Assembly (NCBI GenBank): GCA_947626525.1
Contig: CANQSM010000033.1
Location: 1 to 33,696 of the forward strand
Direction: 5' to 3'
Length of the DNA stretch: 33,696 nucleotides
Origin: an uncultured Phocaeicola sp.
GTDB taxonomy: Bacteria > Bacteroidota > Bacteroidia > Bacteroidales > Bacteroidaceae
Both the position numbers and the translations under genes were made by a program. Positions 1 through 8,242 of the stretch are shown in pieces (positions within the stretch are counted from its first letter, which is position 1; every line of letters starts with the position of its first letter). The notes beneath the pieces are model-generated. The model did not search any database. It worked only from the letters and a program-made list of their open reading frames with translations, and was not told where the DNA came from.

Positions 1-258
1 CCCCATCATTATAGGAAAATCTTTCATTAGAGGAGTGTCTTTCATTCTGACTGAAACTCCCGGTAACGCGTGTTTTCTTTCGTCCAATACTTTACCTTTT
101 AACCGGACTGTTTTTTGTGCCGGGGAGACTCTTCCGTTCTGGACAAACTCCGTTGCCAGGACATTGCTCTGCGGCAGGATGGCGCATAAAAAAATCAGCC
201 ATAGCCTCAGCCTTCCGAAGGCTTTTCTCTTAATACTGATAATTCCGTCTTCTTTCAT
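1..258 (-). CDS. SusC/RagA-type TonB-dependent receptor, N-terminal part, cut by window edge
   Basis: The minus strand reads open from an ATG at 258 to the window edge, giving 86 residues. A basic N-terminus (KRKAFGRLR) is followed by a hydrophobic stretch and a plausible signal peptidase site near NVLA (about residue 35). Residues 51-72 (VRLKGKVLDE, then LPGVSVRMK) match the start of the carboxypeptidase-regulatory-like domain that precedes the plug of SusC-like receptors (V.G.V.D....LPGVSV). Such receptors import glycans or other nutrients through the outer membrane with a SusD partner, which would lie outside the window. The plug and barrel are not visible, so another CarboxypepD_reg-like outer-membrane protein is possible. 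A putative invertible promoter lies upstream at 364-687. Confidence 0.7.
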   Translation of the reverse strand, partial: MKEDGIISIKRKAFGRLRLWLIFLCAILPQSNVLATEFVQNGRVSPAQKTVRLKGKVLDERKHALPGVSVRMKDTPLMKDFPIMMG

Positions 259-363
259 AAGTTTAGAATTTAATGTGACAATGCGGGGCGTACCGGAATG
301 GCCCGTAACGGTATGCTCCTGTTTCTTATAAATTGTAATTACATCATTTTCTTGTTTTATCAC

Positions 364-687
364 TTTTACGGCTCGTCACAATTTGGTAAGTCCGGATAGA
401 ACTTCCAAAAATTAAAGGATTCCCATACGCTTGTCATTCAAGCGCGGTATACTTTCATTCTATTTGTGAACAAATATATAAAAGTTTTATTTTTTGCATC
501 ATTCACTTTCTTATTATTATGTTTTTTTAACATCGCTCGTTTTCTCCCGAGACTCAAGTCTCTTATTGGAATTCAGAAAGATAAGTTTCAAATATCCGTC
601 TGTTCCACGTGAACAAGTACATAAATATTATCCCGACCAATCTGATAAGTACTATCCGGACTTACCGGATTGTGACGAACCGTAAAA
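364..687. repeat. Pair of 36-base inverted repeats (364-399 / 652-687) enclosing a 252-base segment; candidate invertible promoter
   Basis: Bases 364-399 and the reverse complement of 652-687 match at 33 of 36 positions; the mismatches are at repeat positions 9, 20 and 21. Total span is 324 bases. The segment between contains no convincing gene but carries a promoter box (471-478) facing the SusC-like gene 106 bases beyond the left repeat. Bacteroides invertible promoters are commonly built this way, with inverted repeats around a promoter upstream of SusC-type or capsule genes. No invertase gene is present in this window. A decayed MITE-like element is the alternative. Confidence 0.6.
471..478 (-). 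promoter_or_regulatory. Putative -7 box (TATATTTG) directed at the SusC-like gene, inside the inverted-repeat segment
   Basis: On the minus strand this reads TATATTTG, matching the Bacteroidetes -7 consensus TAnnTTTG. Transcription would run left, through the left inverted repeat, and reach the ATG at 258 after a leader of roughly 200 bases. There is no clear -33 TTTG at the expected distance. I found no match to the consensus in the opposite direction inside the segment, so in the orientation shown the receptor would be ON. Confidence 0.4.
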
Positions 688-754
688 CCGATAAAAAACA
701 ATACACAGTCGTCCGACAACTTCATTGCCAACCAATCGGGAGCATAACTATGAT

Positions 755-960
755 TGCTCCCCTTTTTCCCGCGTGGGGACGGCAGTACCGGCCAACCTAT
801 ATGAATCGCCCTTGTCACGGATGTGTTTTGTCTGTTCCATATATCTCCGTTCACCGTCCGGCGTTCGCTGGACGGTCCATGCAGATAGGTGCGTCGGCTT
901 TCGCAGCTATCTGACTTCACCGTCCAGCGTACCGCCGGACGGTGAACGGAGCTTACTGTC
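755..960 (+). repeat. Dispersed intergenic repeat, copy 1, with three consecutive hairpins
   Basis: Bases 755-863 align closely with 8069-8180: both read CTCCCCTTTTT..., then CCAACCTATATGAAT, ACGGATGTGTTTTGT and CCGTTCACCGTCC, and both copies end in GCTTACTGTC. Three hairpins follow in this copy: 853-876 (7-bp stem plus inner pairs), 882-913 (stem 882-893 / 902-913 with one mismatch) and 916-946 (10-bp stem plus inner pairs). A minus-strand ORF through this copy and one through copy 2 share a peptide (QNTSVT.AIHIGW), but I read them as by-products of the repeat, not genes. Confidence 0.7.
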
Positions 961-995
961 ATGACTGTGTAACTCCTCTATGTCTTTGATATGAC

Positions 996-1035
996 GCGGG
1001 TTCGACGAATTCAGAACAAAGCAAGTTGTGCGTCC
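996..1035 (+). repeat. Short dispersed repeat (CGGGTTCGACGAATTCAG type), copy 1
   Basis: The block GTTCGACGAATTCAGAA, then CAAG and GTG.GTCCA, recurs at 22738-22776 beside an IS982 remnant, and a shorter form (GTGAGTCCGACGAATTT) lies at 8017-8033. Here it ends one base before the stop codon of the DUF5686 gene. It may be an insertion-sequence end or an independent intergenic repeat. Confidence 0.5.
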
Positions 1036-1036
1036 A

Positions 1037-3214
1037 CTAACGATTGAATAATTCAAATGTAAACTTACAACCAATCGTATCCAATTGCCCATTTATGGAA
1101 CTGACAAAAATACCTAAATCAAAAATATGGGTACCAACCCCATATCCCAATTCTATATAAGGAAGTAAATGGGGCACATACAACGCGCTACCATATAAAC
1201 GTTCGTTTTGGATAACACTTGTATATTTACGTACATGGCGAAATATTAAAAATGGAGTTTCATAGGTGACATGTCCTCGAATATATTTATTGGAAGAATT
1301 ATACCATCGCCGATCCAGCAATTGAAACACTCCTCCAATCTCATCATTCCAGCCTATTGGCAGATTATCGCGTGTAAAATTAGCGAAATCGACAAAATAC
1401 ATATCACCTTGGTCGGTAAAAGCTCCACATCCCAAACGATAAAACAAACTACGCATGCCTCCCAACTTGAACTCTTGTTGCACATCAAATTCCCAGCGCT
1501 CATAACGCCCCGTACTTTTCAACACGCCTTTCACTCCTCTTTCCCAATCAACAGAGAACGTCGGATAATGTGAATAAAGATTGATTTTCCGTTTACCGTT
1601 CATATAATAATATAGATTAGGAGTCCATTCCAAACGAACGCGTGGAGCAAAACTAATATAAAGATTTCTCAATCTTCCGGAAAGTTGTGATTGCAACTGA
1701 GGATTATATATATTTGATTTATCCACTAATGTTCTCCTATGATATGACATACCCACTTCCACCGACAAGCCATTGGTCACTTCCATCCTATGACTTAAAA
1801 TCAAATAATCATCTTTAAAATAATCCAACTTCAGTTTATCGAAATTCATAGCTGTATCCGGCAAATTTTTAAGGTCATCCAACACATCACTACTATATAT
1901 ACGATTCCCATTACCCATCTGTAAACTTATCTGTCCTATGCGCCGAGGCCAATAGACAAAATCAATATCCGTTCTCCAATAAAATTCTTTATAAGAAAAA
2001 TTATAACCTAAACGAGGTACTATACGCAATAATTTCTGGTTGGCGAATAAATGATTATACTTAAATTTCTGCACATACGAATATCCATTGCTCCTACTAT
2101 AACCAAACAGAAGAGGATTAATAATCGGAGAGCACTTCACACTTCCAAATTCTGACAAATTAATTGTATAGTTACTTATCATGGCATCTCCTAACTCACC
2201 GAAAAAAACGGCTCCTTTTGATTTTTTTTTATGTGTCAAACGAATAGTATCGTTCCTTAACTTAAAATCATTATACAATTTACTTTCTTCTTCCGTCAAC
2301 GGATATGGACGTATTTTTTTCATATAGACCGTGTCAGATATAATACGGGTCGAATCTGTGCTCAAATTAAAAGATTCCGACAAATCGTACTTATTTTTCT
2401 TCCAGGCGCTTTTTTTAGGAGCTTTCGAAAGCATTATGGTCTTATAGTCAAAAACCGCTTCATATCCGGCTTCTATTTTATTCCCTACAAAACTAAAGAG
2501 CATATTCACATCAAAACGTCCGGGCAAATAAAGAGAGTCTCCACTTTTACCCATTTCCACTTTCGCGCTAAATGTCACTTGCTCCACTTTTCCTGTAAAA
2601 CAGAATTCATTAATCGTCCATGAAGCGTCATTTACAACCATATAACCGCTGATTAGCTGATTACTTTTATTACGCGGAACTATCAGCACTTTATAACGTA
2701 AAGAATCTCCATCCCCCAATATGGAATCCAGCAAATAATAATAATGCCTCATTCCACTTTTACTCAAAGGGGAAAGTAATTTATCCGGAAGTAAAGAAGA
2801 AGAGTAAACATTCATATTAAAGTATTCCATTATATTTCCAATTTCACCTCTATTACGACGTAAAGTTCCGGTAAGAGCCTTAACTTTCAAATCATAAATA
2901 TCCGGTGCCGTATAATGAATCTCATTCATGGATTCCACTATATAATCCCTGATTCCTTTTTCAAACCGGAACATTGAAGGAACAACTTTAATTAAATGAT
3001 TACGACGATGCACTTTCACTCGTCCCCGGACATATAAATCCGCTTTAAATTCGTCAACAATATGGGCATACCGAGGAGAAACAGCTATTACACGCTCAAT
3101 AATGCTGTCCGCACTGTCCAGTTCCTCATGAATATAATAATTTTCTTTTTCAAAGGCGCTTCCAGTCTCAAATCCAAACAAACATAGCAGCAAACAAAAA
3201 AGATATCCTTTCAC
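1037..3214 (-). CDS. DUF5686-type outer-membrane beta-barrel protein
   Basis: This is a 725-residue exported protein of unknown function. It starts with a short signal peptide (KGYLFCLLLCLFGFETGSA). The N-terminal region (about residues 30-130) has the YVRGRVKV and SMNEIHYTAPD pattern I associate with DUF5686, a Bacteroidetes family related to TonB-receptor accessory proteins. The C-terminal half alternates aromatic and polar residues as in a beta-barrel (many YNFSYKEFYWRTD-like strands). The start is GTG at 3214: an in-frame TGA sits two codons upstream and the promoter box is only 20 bases away. The gene is monocistronic and divergent from the Crp/Fnr regulator. A dispersed repeat touches its 3' end. 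The substrate and role are unknown. Confidence 0.7.
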   Translation of the reverse strand: MKGYLFCLLLCLFGFETGSAFEKENYYIHEELDSADSIIERVIAVSPRYAHIVDEFKADLYVRGRVKVHRRNHLIKVVPSMFRFEKGIRDYIVESMNEIHYTAPDIYDLKVKALTGTLRRNRGEIGNIMEYFNMNVYSSSLLPDKLLSPLSKSGMRHYYYLLDSILGDGDSLRYKVLIVPRNKSNQLISGYMVVNDASWTINEFCFTGKVEQVTFSAKVEMGKSGDSLYLPGRFDVNMLFSFVGNKIEAGYEAVFDYKTIMLSKAPKKSAWKKNKYDLSESFNLSTDSTRIISDTVYMKKIRPYPLTEEESKLYNDFKLRNDTIRLTHKKKSKGAVFFGELGDAMISNYTINLSEFGSVKCSPIINPLLFGYSRSNGYSYVQKFKYNHLFANQKLLRIVPRLGYNFSYKEFYWRTDIDFVYWPRRIGQISLQMGNGNRIYSSDVLDDLKNLPDTAMNFDKLKLDYFKDDYLILSHRMEVTNGLSVEVGMSYHRRTLVDKSNIYNPQLQSQLSGRLRNLYISFAPRVRLEWTPNLYYYMNGKRKINLYSHYPTFSVDWERGVKGVLKSTGRYERWEFDVQQEFKLGGMRSLFYRLGCGAFTDQGDMYFVDFANFTRDNLPIGWNDEIGGVFQLLDRRWYNSSNKYIRGHVTYETPFLIFRHVRKYTSVIQNERLYGSALYVPHLLPYIELGYGVGTHIFDLGIFVSSINGQLDTIGCKFTFELFNR

Positions 3215-3233
3215 TCTTCATACTCTTTTCGGG

Positions 3234-3241
3234 CAAAAATA
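3234..3241 (-). promoter_or_regulatory. -7 box (TATTTTTG) of the DUF5686 gene
   Basis: The minus strand reads TATTTTTG, fitting TAnnTTTG, 20 bases upstream of the GTG start at 3214. The leader would be short, roughly 10-15 bases. Confidence 0.5.
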
Positions 3242-3358
3242 AACAAAAGAGACTATAAAATTCCCTTTTTCCCATGTAATTAACGTTCGTTGTTATAAGA
3301 AATAAAACAATCCTAAAACTTTTTCCAGGCAAAATATGAGAGAACCAAGTTTTTTTGC

Positions 3359-3366
3359 TATTTTTG
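3359..3366 (+). promoter_or_regulatory. -7 box (TATTTTTG) of the Crp/Fnr gene
   Basis: TATTTTTG fits the Bacteroidetes -7 consensus. It places the transcription start near 3370, so the in-frame TTG at 3355 cannot be the real start of the regulator; the ATG at 3400 can. Confidence 0.55.
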
Positions 3367-3367
3367 C

Positions 3368-3390
3368 GTTATAAAACACGGTTTTATAAC
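3368..3390. promoter_or_regulatory. Perfect 9-bp inverted repeat over the transcription start of the Crp/Fnr gene; possible operator
   Basis: GTTATAAAA and TTTTATAAC are perfect inverted arms separated by CACGG. The site lies 2 bases after the -7 box and 10 bases before the ATG. Crp/Fnr dimers bind two-fold symmetric sites of about this size, so autorepression is a reasonable inference. A leader hairpin is the alternative. Confidence 0.45.
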
Positions 3391-3399
3391 AGAAGCCAC

Positions 3400-4101
3400 A
3401 TGGTAAAGAAAGATATTACGGAATCAGAAATCATAGAGAGTATAGCCGATATGTGGCGTCCTCTCAACGAAGAACAAAGAAAGTTCTTAGCGCAACATTT
3501 CACTATCCAACGATATAAAAAGAATGAAACCATTTATTGTGAAGGAGAAACACCTACACATCTGTTATGCCTCATGAGCGGAAAAGTCAAAATCTACAGA
3601 GACGGAGTCGGTGGACGGAGTCAGATTATCCGAGTCATAAAACCGGTTGAATATTTCGGCTACAGAGCATATTTCGCCGGAGGCAATTTCGTGACAGCCG
3701 CAGCCGCTTTCGAACCGTCTACTATTTGTATGATTCCTATGGACGCTATATACAAACTAGTACAAGAAAACAATGAGTTAGCGATGTTCTTCATCAAACA
3801 GCTTTCTATTGATTTAGGGATTTCTGATGAACGCACAGTAAACCTTACCCAAAAACATATCCGAGGGCGATTAGCCGAATCGCTTCTATTTTTAAAAGAT
3901 AGCTATGGAGTAGAAGAAGACGGATTTACATTAAGCATTTACCTCTCACGAGAAGATTTAGCCAATTTGTCAAATATGACCACCTCTAACGCCATCCGTA
4001 CATTATCCAATTTTGCCGCAGAGAAGCTTATAGCTATTGATGGAAGAAAAATTAAGTTAATAGATGAAGAGAAACTAAAAAAAATCAGCAAGATTGGATA
4101 A
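3400..4101 (+). CDS. Crp/Fnr family transcriptional regulator
   Basis: The 233-residue protein has a cyclic-nucleotide-binding-like beta-roll at about residues 20-125 (CEGETPTHLLCLMSGKVKIYRDG; VIKPVEYFGYRAYFAGG). A dimer helix and a C-terminal winged helix-turn-helix follow at about residues 150-225 (LSREDLANLSNMTTSNAIRTLSNF). There is no N-terminal cysteine cluster, so an FNR-type iron-sulfur oxygen sensor is unlikely; the ligand is unknown. I chose the ATG at 3400 because the promoter box overlaps the longer reading frame. It is divergent from the DUF5686 gene, whose expression it might control, and has a symmetric site just upstream of its own start. Confidence 0.85.
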   Translation: MVKKDITESEIIESIADMWRPLNEEQRKFLAQHFTIQRYKKNETIYCEGETPTHLLCLMSGKVKIYRDGVGGRSQIIRVIKPVEYFGYRAYFAGGNFVTAAAAFEPSTICMIPMDAIYKLVQENNELAMFFIKQLSIDLGISDERTVNLTQKHIRGRLAESLLFLKDSYGVEEDGFTLSIYLSREDLANLSNMTTSNAIRTLSNFAAEKLIAIDGRKIKLIDEEKLKKISKIG

Positions 4102-4229
4102 CAAGCATTGCTCCATTCCCTAATTATCAAGAAATTTCAGTTTGTATACAAGCCGTTCATACAGCACAGATTCCACAAACTCGCATCCATTGATTACAGA
4201 GACCCTTCACCTTATGTATCCTTGGAATC

Positions 4230-5159
4230 TCAGTTTGGAATAATAAAATGAATGGCCTCATGAATAATGGAAACCTGTAATGGAAAATATTCAGGAAGAA
4301 TACGTCCATCCAAACTGACTTGAGCATTCCGGGCACGCAATACCAAGACCTTTTTTGTACGATAAGGCTTTAGCATCTTATGATTTAAAATACGCCCCCG
4401 CAATAACATCCACATACCAGAAAAAAGTTGCATCAGTTCCGGACGATAAATTACCGAGACATCCAGCCATCCATTATATGGCACCGCATTAGGAGTCAGT
4501 CCGTATCCTCGGGCGCTCCCGACGCAAACAGCCATAATACGTCCTCGCACATGCTCATCATTAATACGAAGATGCATACGATATAACTTACGTTCAAATA
4601 ACAACAAAAACATGGACGCATAAAAAGAAAGCGCGCGAGTACCCCAAAATCGGAATGTGCCATCGGAAATCCTCACGGCTCTGGCCCCCAAACCTATCTG
4701 TACCGCATTCAGAAAATAACGGCAAACATGTTTTTCACCATTAAAATAAGAACAGGATCCAACATCCACTTTCCGAAGACGACGGTCAAGGATACAGTCT
4801 ATGGCCTTTTTATAATCATCAAAATCAATCCCCCAATATGAAGCATAATCATTACCAATACCATTGGGAATGATTCCCAGCGCGATATCCTCCTTGTTTG
4901 GGGCAGTCGAGTTCATGATGCCATTAATGGCATCATTCAAAGCTCCATCCCCACCCACTATAACAATCGTACGGTATCCGTTATTCGCCAACATACATGA
5001 CAATCGTTCTACCGACTTGAAACTTTCCGACTGCAAATAATCGAACGCGACATTACGCTCTTCCAAATATTCCCTAATTTTAAACCAGCGCTTTTGTACT
5101 TTCCGTGTACCTGCTTTCGGGTTATATATAATTCCCCATCTATTTTCTTCTATCGCCAT
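4230..5159 (-). CDS. Diacylglycerol kinase-like lipid kinase (DagK/YegS family)
   Basis: The 309-residue protein carries the DAGK catalytic signature: NPKAG near residue 13, the nucleotide-binding loop VIVGGDGALNDAINGI at residues 67-81, and GIIPNGIGNDYA soon after. Family members phosphorylate diacylglycerol or related lipids at the membrane using ATP; the exact substrate cannot be read from sequence. The start ATG at 5159 is preceded by GGAGG, an unusually good Shine-Dalgarno sequence for this genome. It lies 13 bases behind miaA and is probably co-transcribed with it. The intergenic stretch after it (4102-4229) shows nothing recognisable. Confidence 0.85.
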   Translation of the reverse strand: MAIEENRWGIIYNPKAGTRKVQKRWFKIREYLEERNVAFDYLQSESFKSVERLSCMLANNGYRTIVIVGGDGALNDAINGIMNSTAPNKEDIALGIIPNGIGNDYASYWGIDFDDYKKAIDCILDRRLRKVDVGSCSYFNGEKHVCRYFLNAVQIGLGARAVRISDGTFRFWGTRALSFYASMFLLLFERKLYRMHLRINDEHVRGRIMAVCVGSARGYGLTPNAVPYNGWLDVSVIYRPELMQLFSGMWMLLRGRILNHKMLKPYRTKKVLVLRARNAQVSLDGRILPEYFPLQVSIIHEAIHFIIPN

Positions 5160-5172
5160 ATTGCTCTACCTC

Positions 5173-6090
5173 CTATCCGTTTAGCAATTCTTTTATACGT
5201 CCTACTTTTTCCTCTGTTGACAAGGCAGCTTCCAACCAATATATAGGAATTCCTCTCCGTTCCATACCCCGAAACCATGTCATCTGTCTCTTAGCAAACT
5301 GATGAATGGCAATTTCCAACTCTCTAAACATCTCTTCATAGGAAATTTTACCTATTACATATAAAGTCAGATACTTATATTCCAAACCATAATAAATCAA
5401 ACTATCAGCAGAAATTCCTCGACGCAACAAATTTCTTACTTCCTCAACCATCCCATCGTCCAAACGCTGTCGTAAACGATTAGTAATTTTTTCCCTCCGC
5501 AATTCCCTGTCTATCCGCAAACCTATAACCAAGCTTCTAATAGAGGGGAACTCACGTTCTTTCACAGAGACCGTTCGATAATACTCCTCAATCTCAATAG
5601 CCCGGATAGCCCGTTTTACTGTATCCACATCTGTAGAATTATGCGGTTTTTTATAATCGCTCAATATCCGTGTAAGCTCCTCTAACGATTTATTCAATAG
5701 AGAAGCTCTCAACTCTGTATTTGCCGGCACGGGTAGCAACCGATACCCTTTTAAGACCGATTCTATATACATTCCCGTTCCCCCGCACAAAATCGGACAC
5801 TTTCCTTTTCCTAAAATAGAGCAATAGGCAGCAAGAAAATCACGTTGAAACTCAAAAACATTATATTTATATCCAGGGTCAACTATATCAATCAAATGAT
5901 AGGGAATGGCCGTTCCTTTCACTATATAATCAGTCAAATCCTTTCCCGTTCCTAAATCCATTCCTCTATAAACCTGACGACTATCCGCACTGACAATCTC
6001 CGTATTCAAATCGTACGCCAACGCGGCAGCCAAAGGAGTTTTTCCAGACGCGGTAGGACCCAATATTGTGATCAAATCATATTTTCCCAT
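5173..6090 (-). CDS. miaA: tRNA dimethylallyltransferase MiaA
   Basis: MiaA transfers a dimethylallyl group to A37 of tRNAs reading codons that start with U. The P-loop GPTASGKT is at residues 11-18, followed by the conserved SADSRQVYRGMDLGTGK and the region PYHLIDIVDP. The GGTGMYIESVLKG motif and the C-terminal region RQMTWFRG are also present. Length (305 residues) is normal. I chose the ATG at 6090; a GTG at 6102 would add four residues, and neither has a clear ribosome-binding site. The gene is first in a likely two-gene unit with the diacylglycerol-kinase-like gene. Confidence 0.95.
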   Translation of the reverse strand: MGKYDLITILGPTASGKTPLAAALAYDLNTEIVSADSRQVYRGMDLGTGKDLTDYIVKGTAIPYHLIDIVDPGYKYNVFEFQRDFLAAYCSILGKGKCPILCGGTGMYIESVLKGYRLLPVPANTELRASLLNKSLEELTRILSDYKKPHNSTDVDTVKRAIRAIEIEEYYRTVSVKEREFPSIRSLVIGLRIDRELRREKITNRLRQRLDDGMVEEVRNLLRRGISADSLIYYGLEYKYLTLYVIGKISYEEMFRELEIAIHQFAKRQMTWFRGMERRGIPIYWLEAALSTEEKVGRIKELLNG

Positions 6091-6257
6091 AAAAAGAGAC
6101 ACTCATTTATTACACAAAGAAAGAAAAAAAGAGTAAATACACAAACCATACTTTTTAGAAAACGCGCTTTTATTTTTAATAAAACTTAAAAGCCACGTCC
6201 CCTCCCCCCAAACAAATAAACATAAAAAACAAATAAGCATACAAATTTCAACCTAAC

Positions 6258-6293
6258 TCTATAAAAAGAAAGGGCTACCATTACGGTAGCCCT
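6258..6293 (-). terminator. Rho-independent terminator of gapA
   Basis: The arms AGGGCTACC (6271-6279) and GGTAGCCCT (6285-6293) form a perfect 9-bp stem with a five-base loop. On the minus strand the stem is followed directly by TTCTTTTTAT. It sits 34 bases past the gapA stop. Confidence 0.85.
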
Positions 6294-6327
6294 CATATTA
6301 ATTAAAATCACTTAAAATTCCAAATGA

Positions 6328-7350
<1,023 letters not shown>

Positions 7351-7443
7351 TTAAATTGTTTATAATACTTGTTTTCAAATATCCTTTTATCGGCCAAAAA
7401 CGAATATATGATAAAAATTTTTCATATTTTTCGTATTTGCGGT

Positions 7444-7451
7444 GCAAAAGT
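7444..7451 (-). promoter_or_regulatory. -7 box (TACTTTTG) of gapA
   Basis: The minus strand reads TACTTTTG, matching TAnnTTTG, with a TTG about 22 bases upstream as a possible -33 element. It lies only 13 bases from the opposing mscL box. Confidence 0.5.
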
Positions 7452-7464
7452 AACAAATTCTTTT

Positions 7465-7472
7465 TATATTTG
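7465..7472 (+). promoter_or_regulatory. -7 box (TATATTTG) of mscL
   Basis: TATATTTG matches the consensus 32 bases before the mscL ATG. A TTTG at 7436-7439 is a possible -33 element, though the spacing of 25 bases is long. Confidence 0.55.
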
Positions 7473-7504
7473 CACAATAAATTAATGATAAATATACAAA
7501 AAGT

Positions 7505-7933
7505 ATGGGAAAAAGTAATTTCATTCAAGAGTTTAAAGCCTTTGCCATGAAAGGCAATGTGATAGACATGGCCATCGGTGTCATCATTGGAGGTGCCTTT
7601 GGAAAGATTGTGTCGTCTATCGTGGCAGATGTAATCATGCCACCAATAGGTTTGTTAGTTGGAGGCGTAAATTTTACCGATTTAAAATGGATTATGAAGC
7701 CTGCCGAAATGGTAGATGGAAAAGAAATCGCGGCTGTCACCCTAAATTATGGTAATTTTCTACAAGCCACATTTGATTTCTTGATTATTGTTTTCTCTAT
7801 TTTCGTATTCATTAAACTATTCACTAAGATAACAGCCAAAAAGAAAACAGAAACACCCGCTACTCCTCCCGCACCAACTAAAGAGGAAATTTTGCTTACC
7901 GAAATCCGTGATTTACTAAAAGAAAAGAAATAA
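7505..7933 (+). CDS. mscL: Large-conductance mechanosensitive channel
   Basis: MscL opens under membrane tension and releases solutes during hypo-osmotic shock. The N-terminal amphipathic helix ([21 protein letters not shown]) and the first transmembrane helix ([21 protein letters not shown]) follow the family pattern closely. A second helix ([22 protein letters not shown]) and the charged C-terminal bundle ([17 protein letters not shown]) follow. Length 142 is typical. The start is the ATG at 7505. A weak inverted repeat (CATAACC/GGTTATG) lies just after the stop at 7939-7975, too poor to call a terminator. Confidence 0.96.
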   Translation: MGKSNFIQEFKAFAMKGNVIDMAIGVIIGGAFGKIVSSIVADVIMPPIGLLVGGVNFTDLKWIMKPAEMVDGKEIAAVTLNYGNFLQATFDFLIIVFSIFVFIKLFTKITAKKKTETPATPPAPTKEEILLTEIRDLLKEKK

Positions 7934-8012
7934 AAAAGCATAACCAACCCCAACTATTAACTTAAGGTTATGTTACATGACTTTATGGGAAACTTTATAC
8001 CTTTTTCCTAAA

Positions 8013-8033
8013 GGACGTGAGTCCGACGAATTT
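8013..8033 (+). repeat. Short dispersed repeat (CGTGAGTCCGACGAATTT type), copy 2
   Basis: GACGTGAGTCCGACGAATTT is a variant of the blocks at 996-1035 and 22732-22776. As at the left end of the window, it lies next to a copy of the palindromic repeat, here upstream of it rather than downstream. Confidence 0.4.
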
Positions 8034-8068
8034 TAATTGTCTGTAGATTTGTTGATTAGCGGAATGAA

Positions 8069-8207
8069 CTCTCCCCTTTTTTCCGCATGGGGATGGCAGT
8101 ATCAGCCAACCTATATGAATGGCCTTTGTTACGGATGTGTTTTGTTTGTTCCTTGTATCACCGTTCACCGTCCAGCGGCCGCTGGACGGTGAACGGCGCT
8201 TACTGTC
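8069..8207 (+). repeat. Dispersed intergenic repeat, copy 2, with a perfect 36-bp palindrome
   Basis: This copy aligns with 755-960. It contains a perfect palindrome at 8161-8196 (arms of 18 bases, centre GCGGCCGC), followed by CGCTTACTGTC as in copy 1. Compared with copy 1 it lacks about 60 bases, so copy 1 has three hairpins where this copy has one. The 309-base gap between mscL and the next gene holds only this repeat and the short repeat before it. Confidence 0.75.
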
Positions 8208-8242
8208 TGGACACATTCAGGTTCCTTTTACAGTCCGACACA

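Noticed and set aside
35-331. 98-residue plus-strand frame
   Set aside because: It is the antisense of the SusC-like N-terminus, which has a clear signal peptide and domain motif.
848-950. CRISPR-like array suggested by repeated GTCCAGCG / GGACGGTGAA units
   Set aside because: The units are inverted, not direct, irregularly spaced and without spacers; there are no cas genes nearby.
588-962. 124-residue minus-strand frame
   Set aside because: It runs through the palindromic repeat and the right inverted repeat; its peptide recurs in the frame over copy 2 only because the DNA is repeated, and its ends differ.
7939-7975. Possible mscL terminator
   Set aside because: The CATAACC/GGTTATG stem is short, has a 20-base loop and lacks a T-tract.
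7995-8216. 73-residue minus-strand frame
   Set aside because: It coincides with dispersed repeat copy 2, has no protein features and is best read as repeat DNA.
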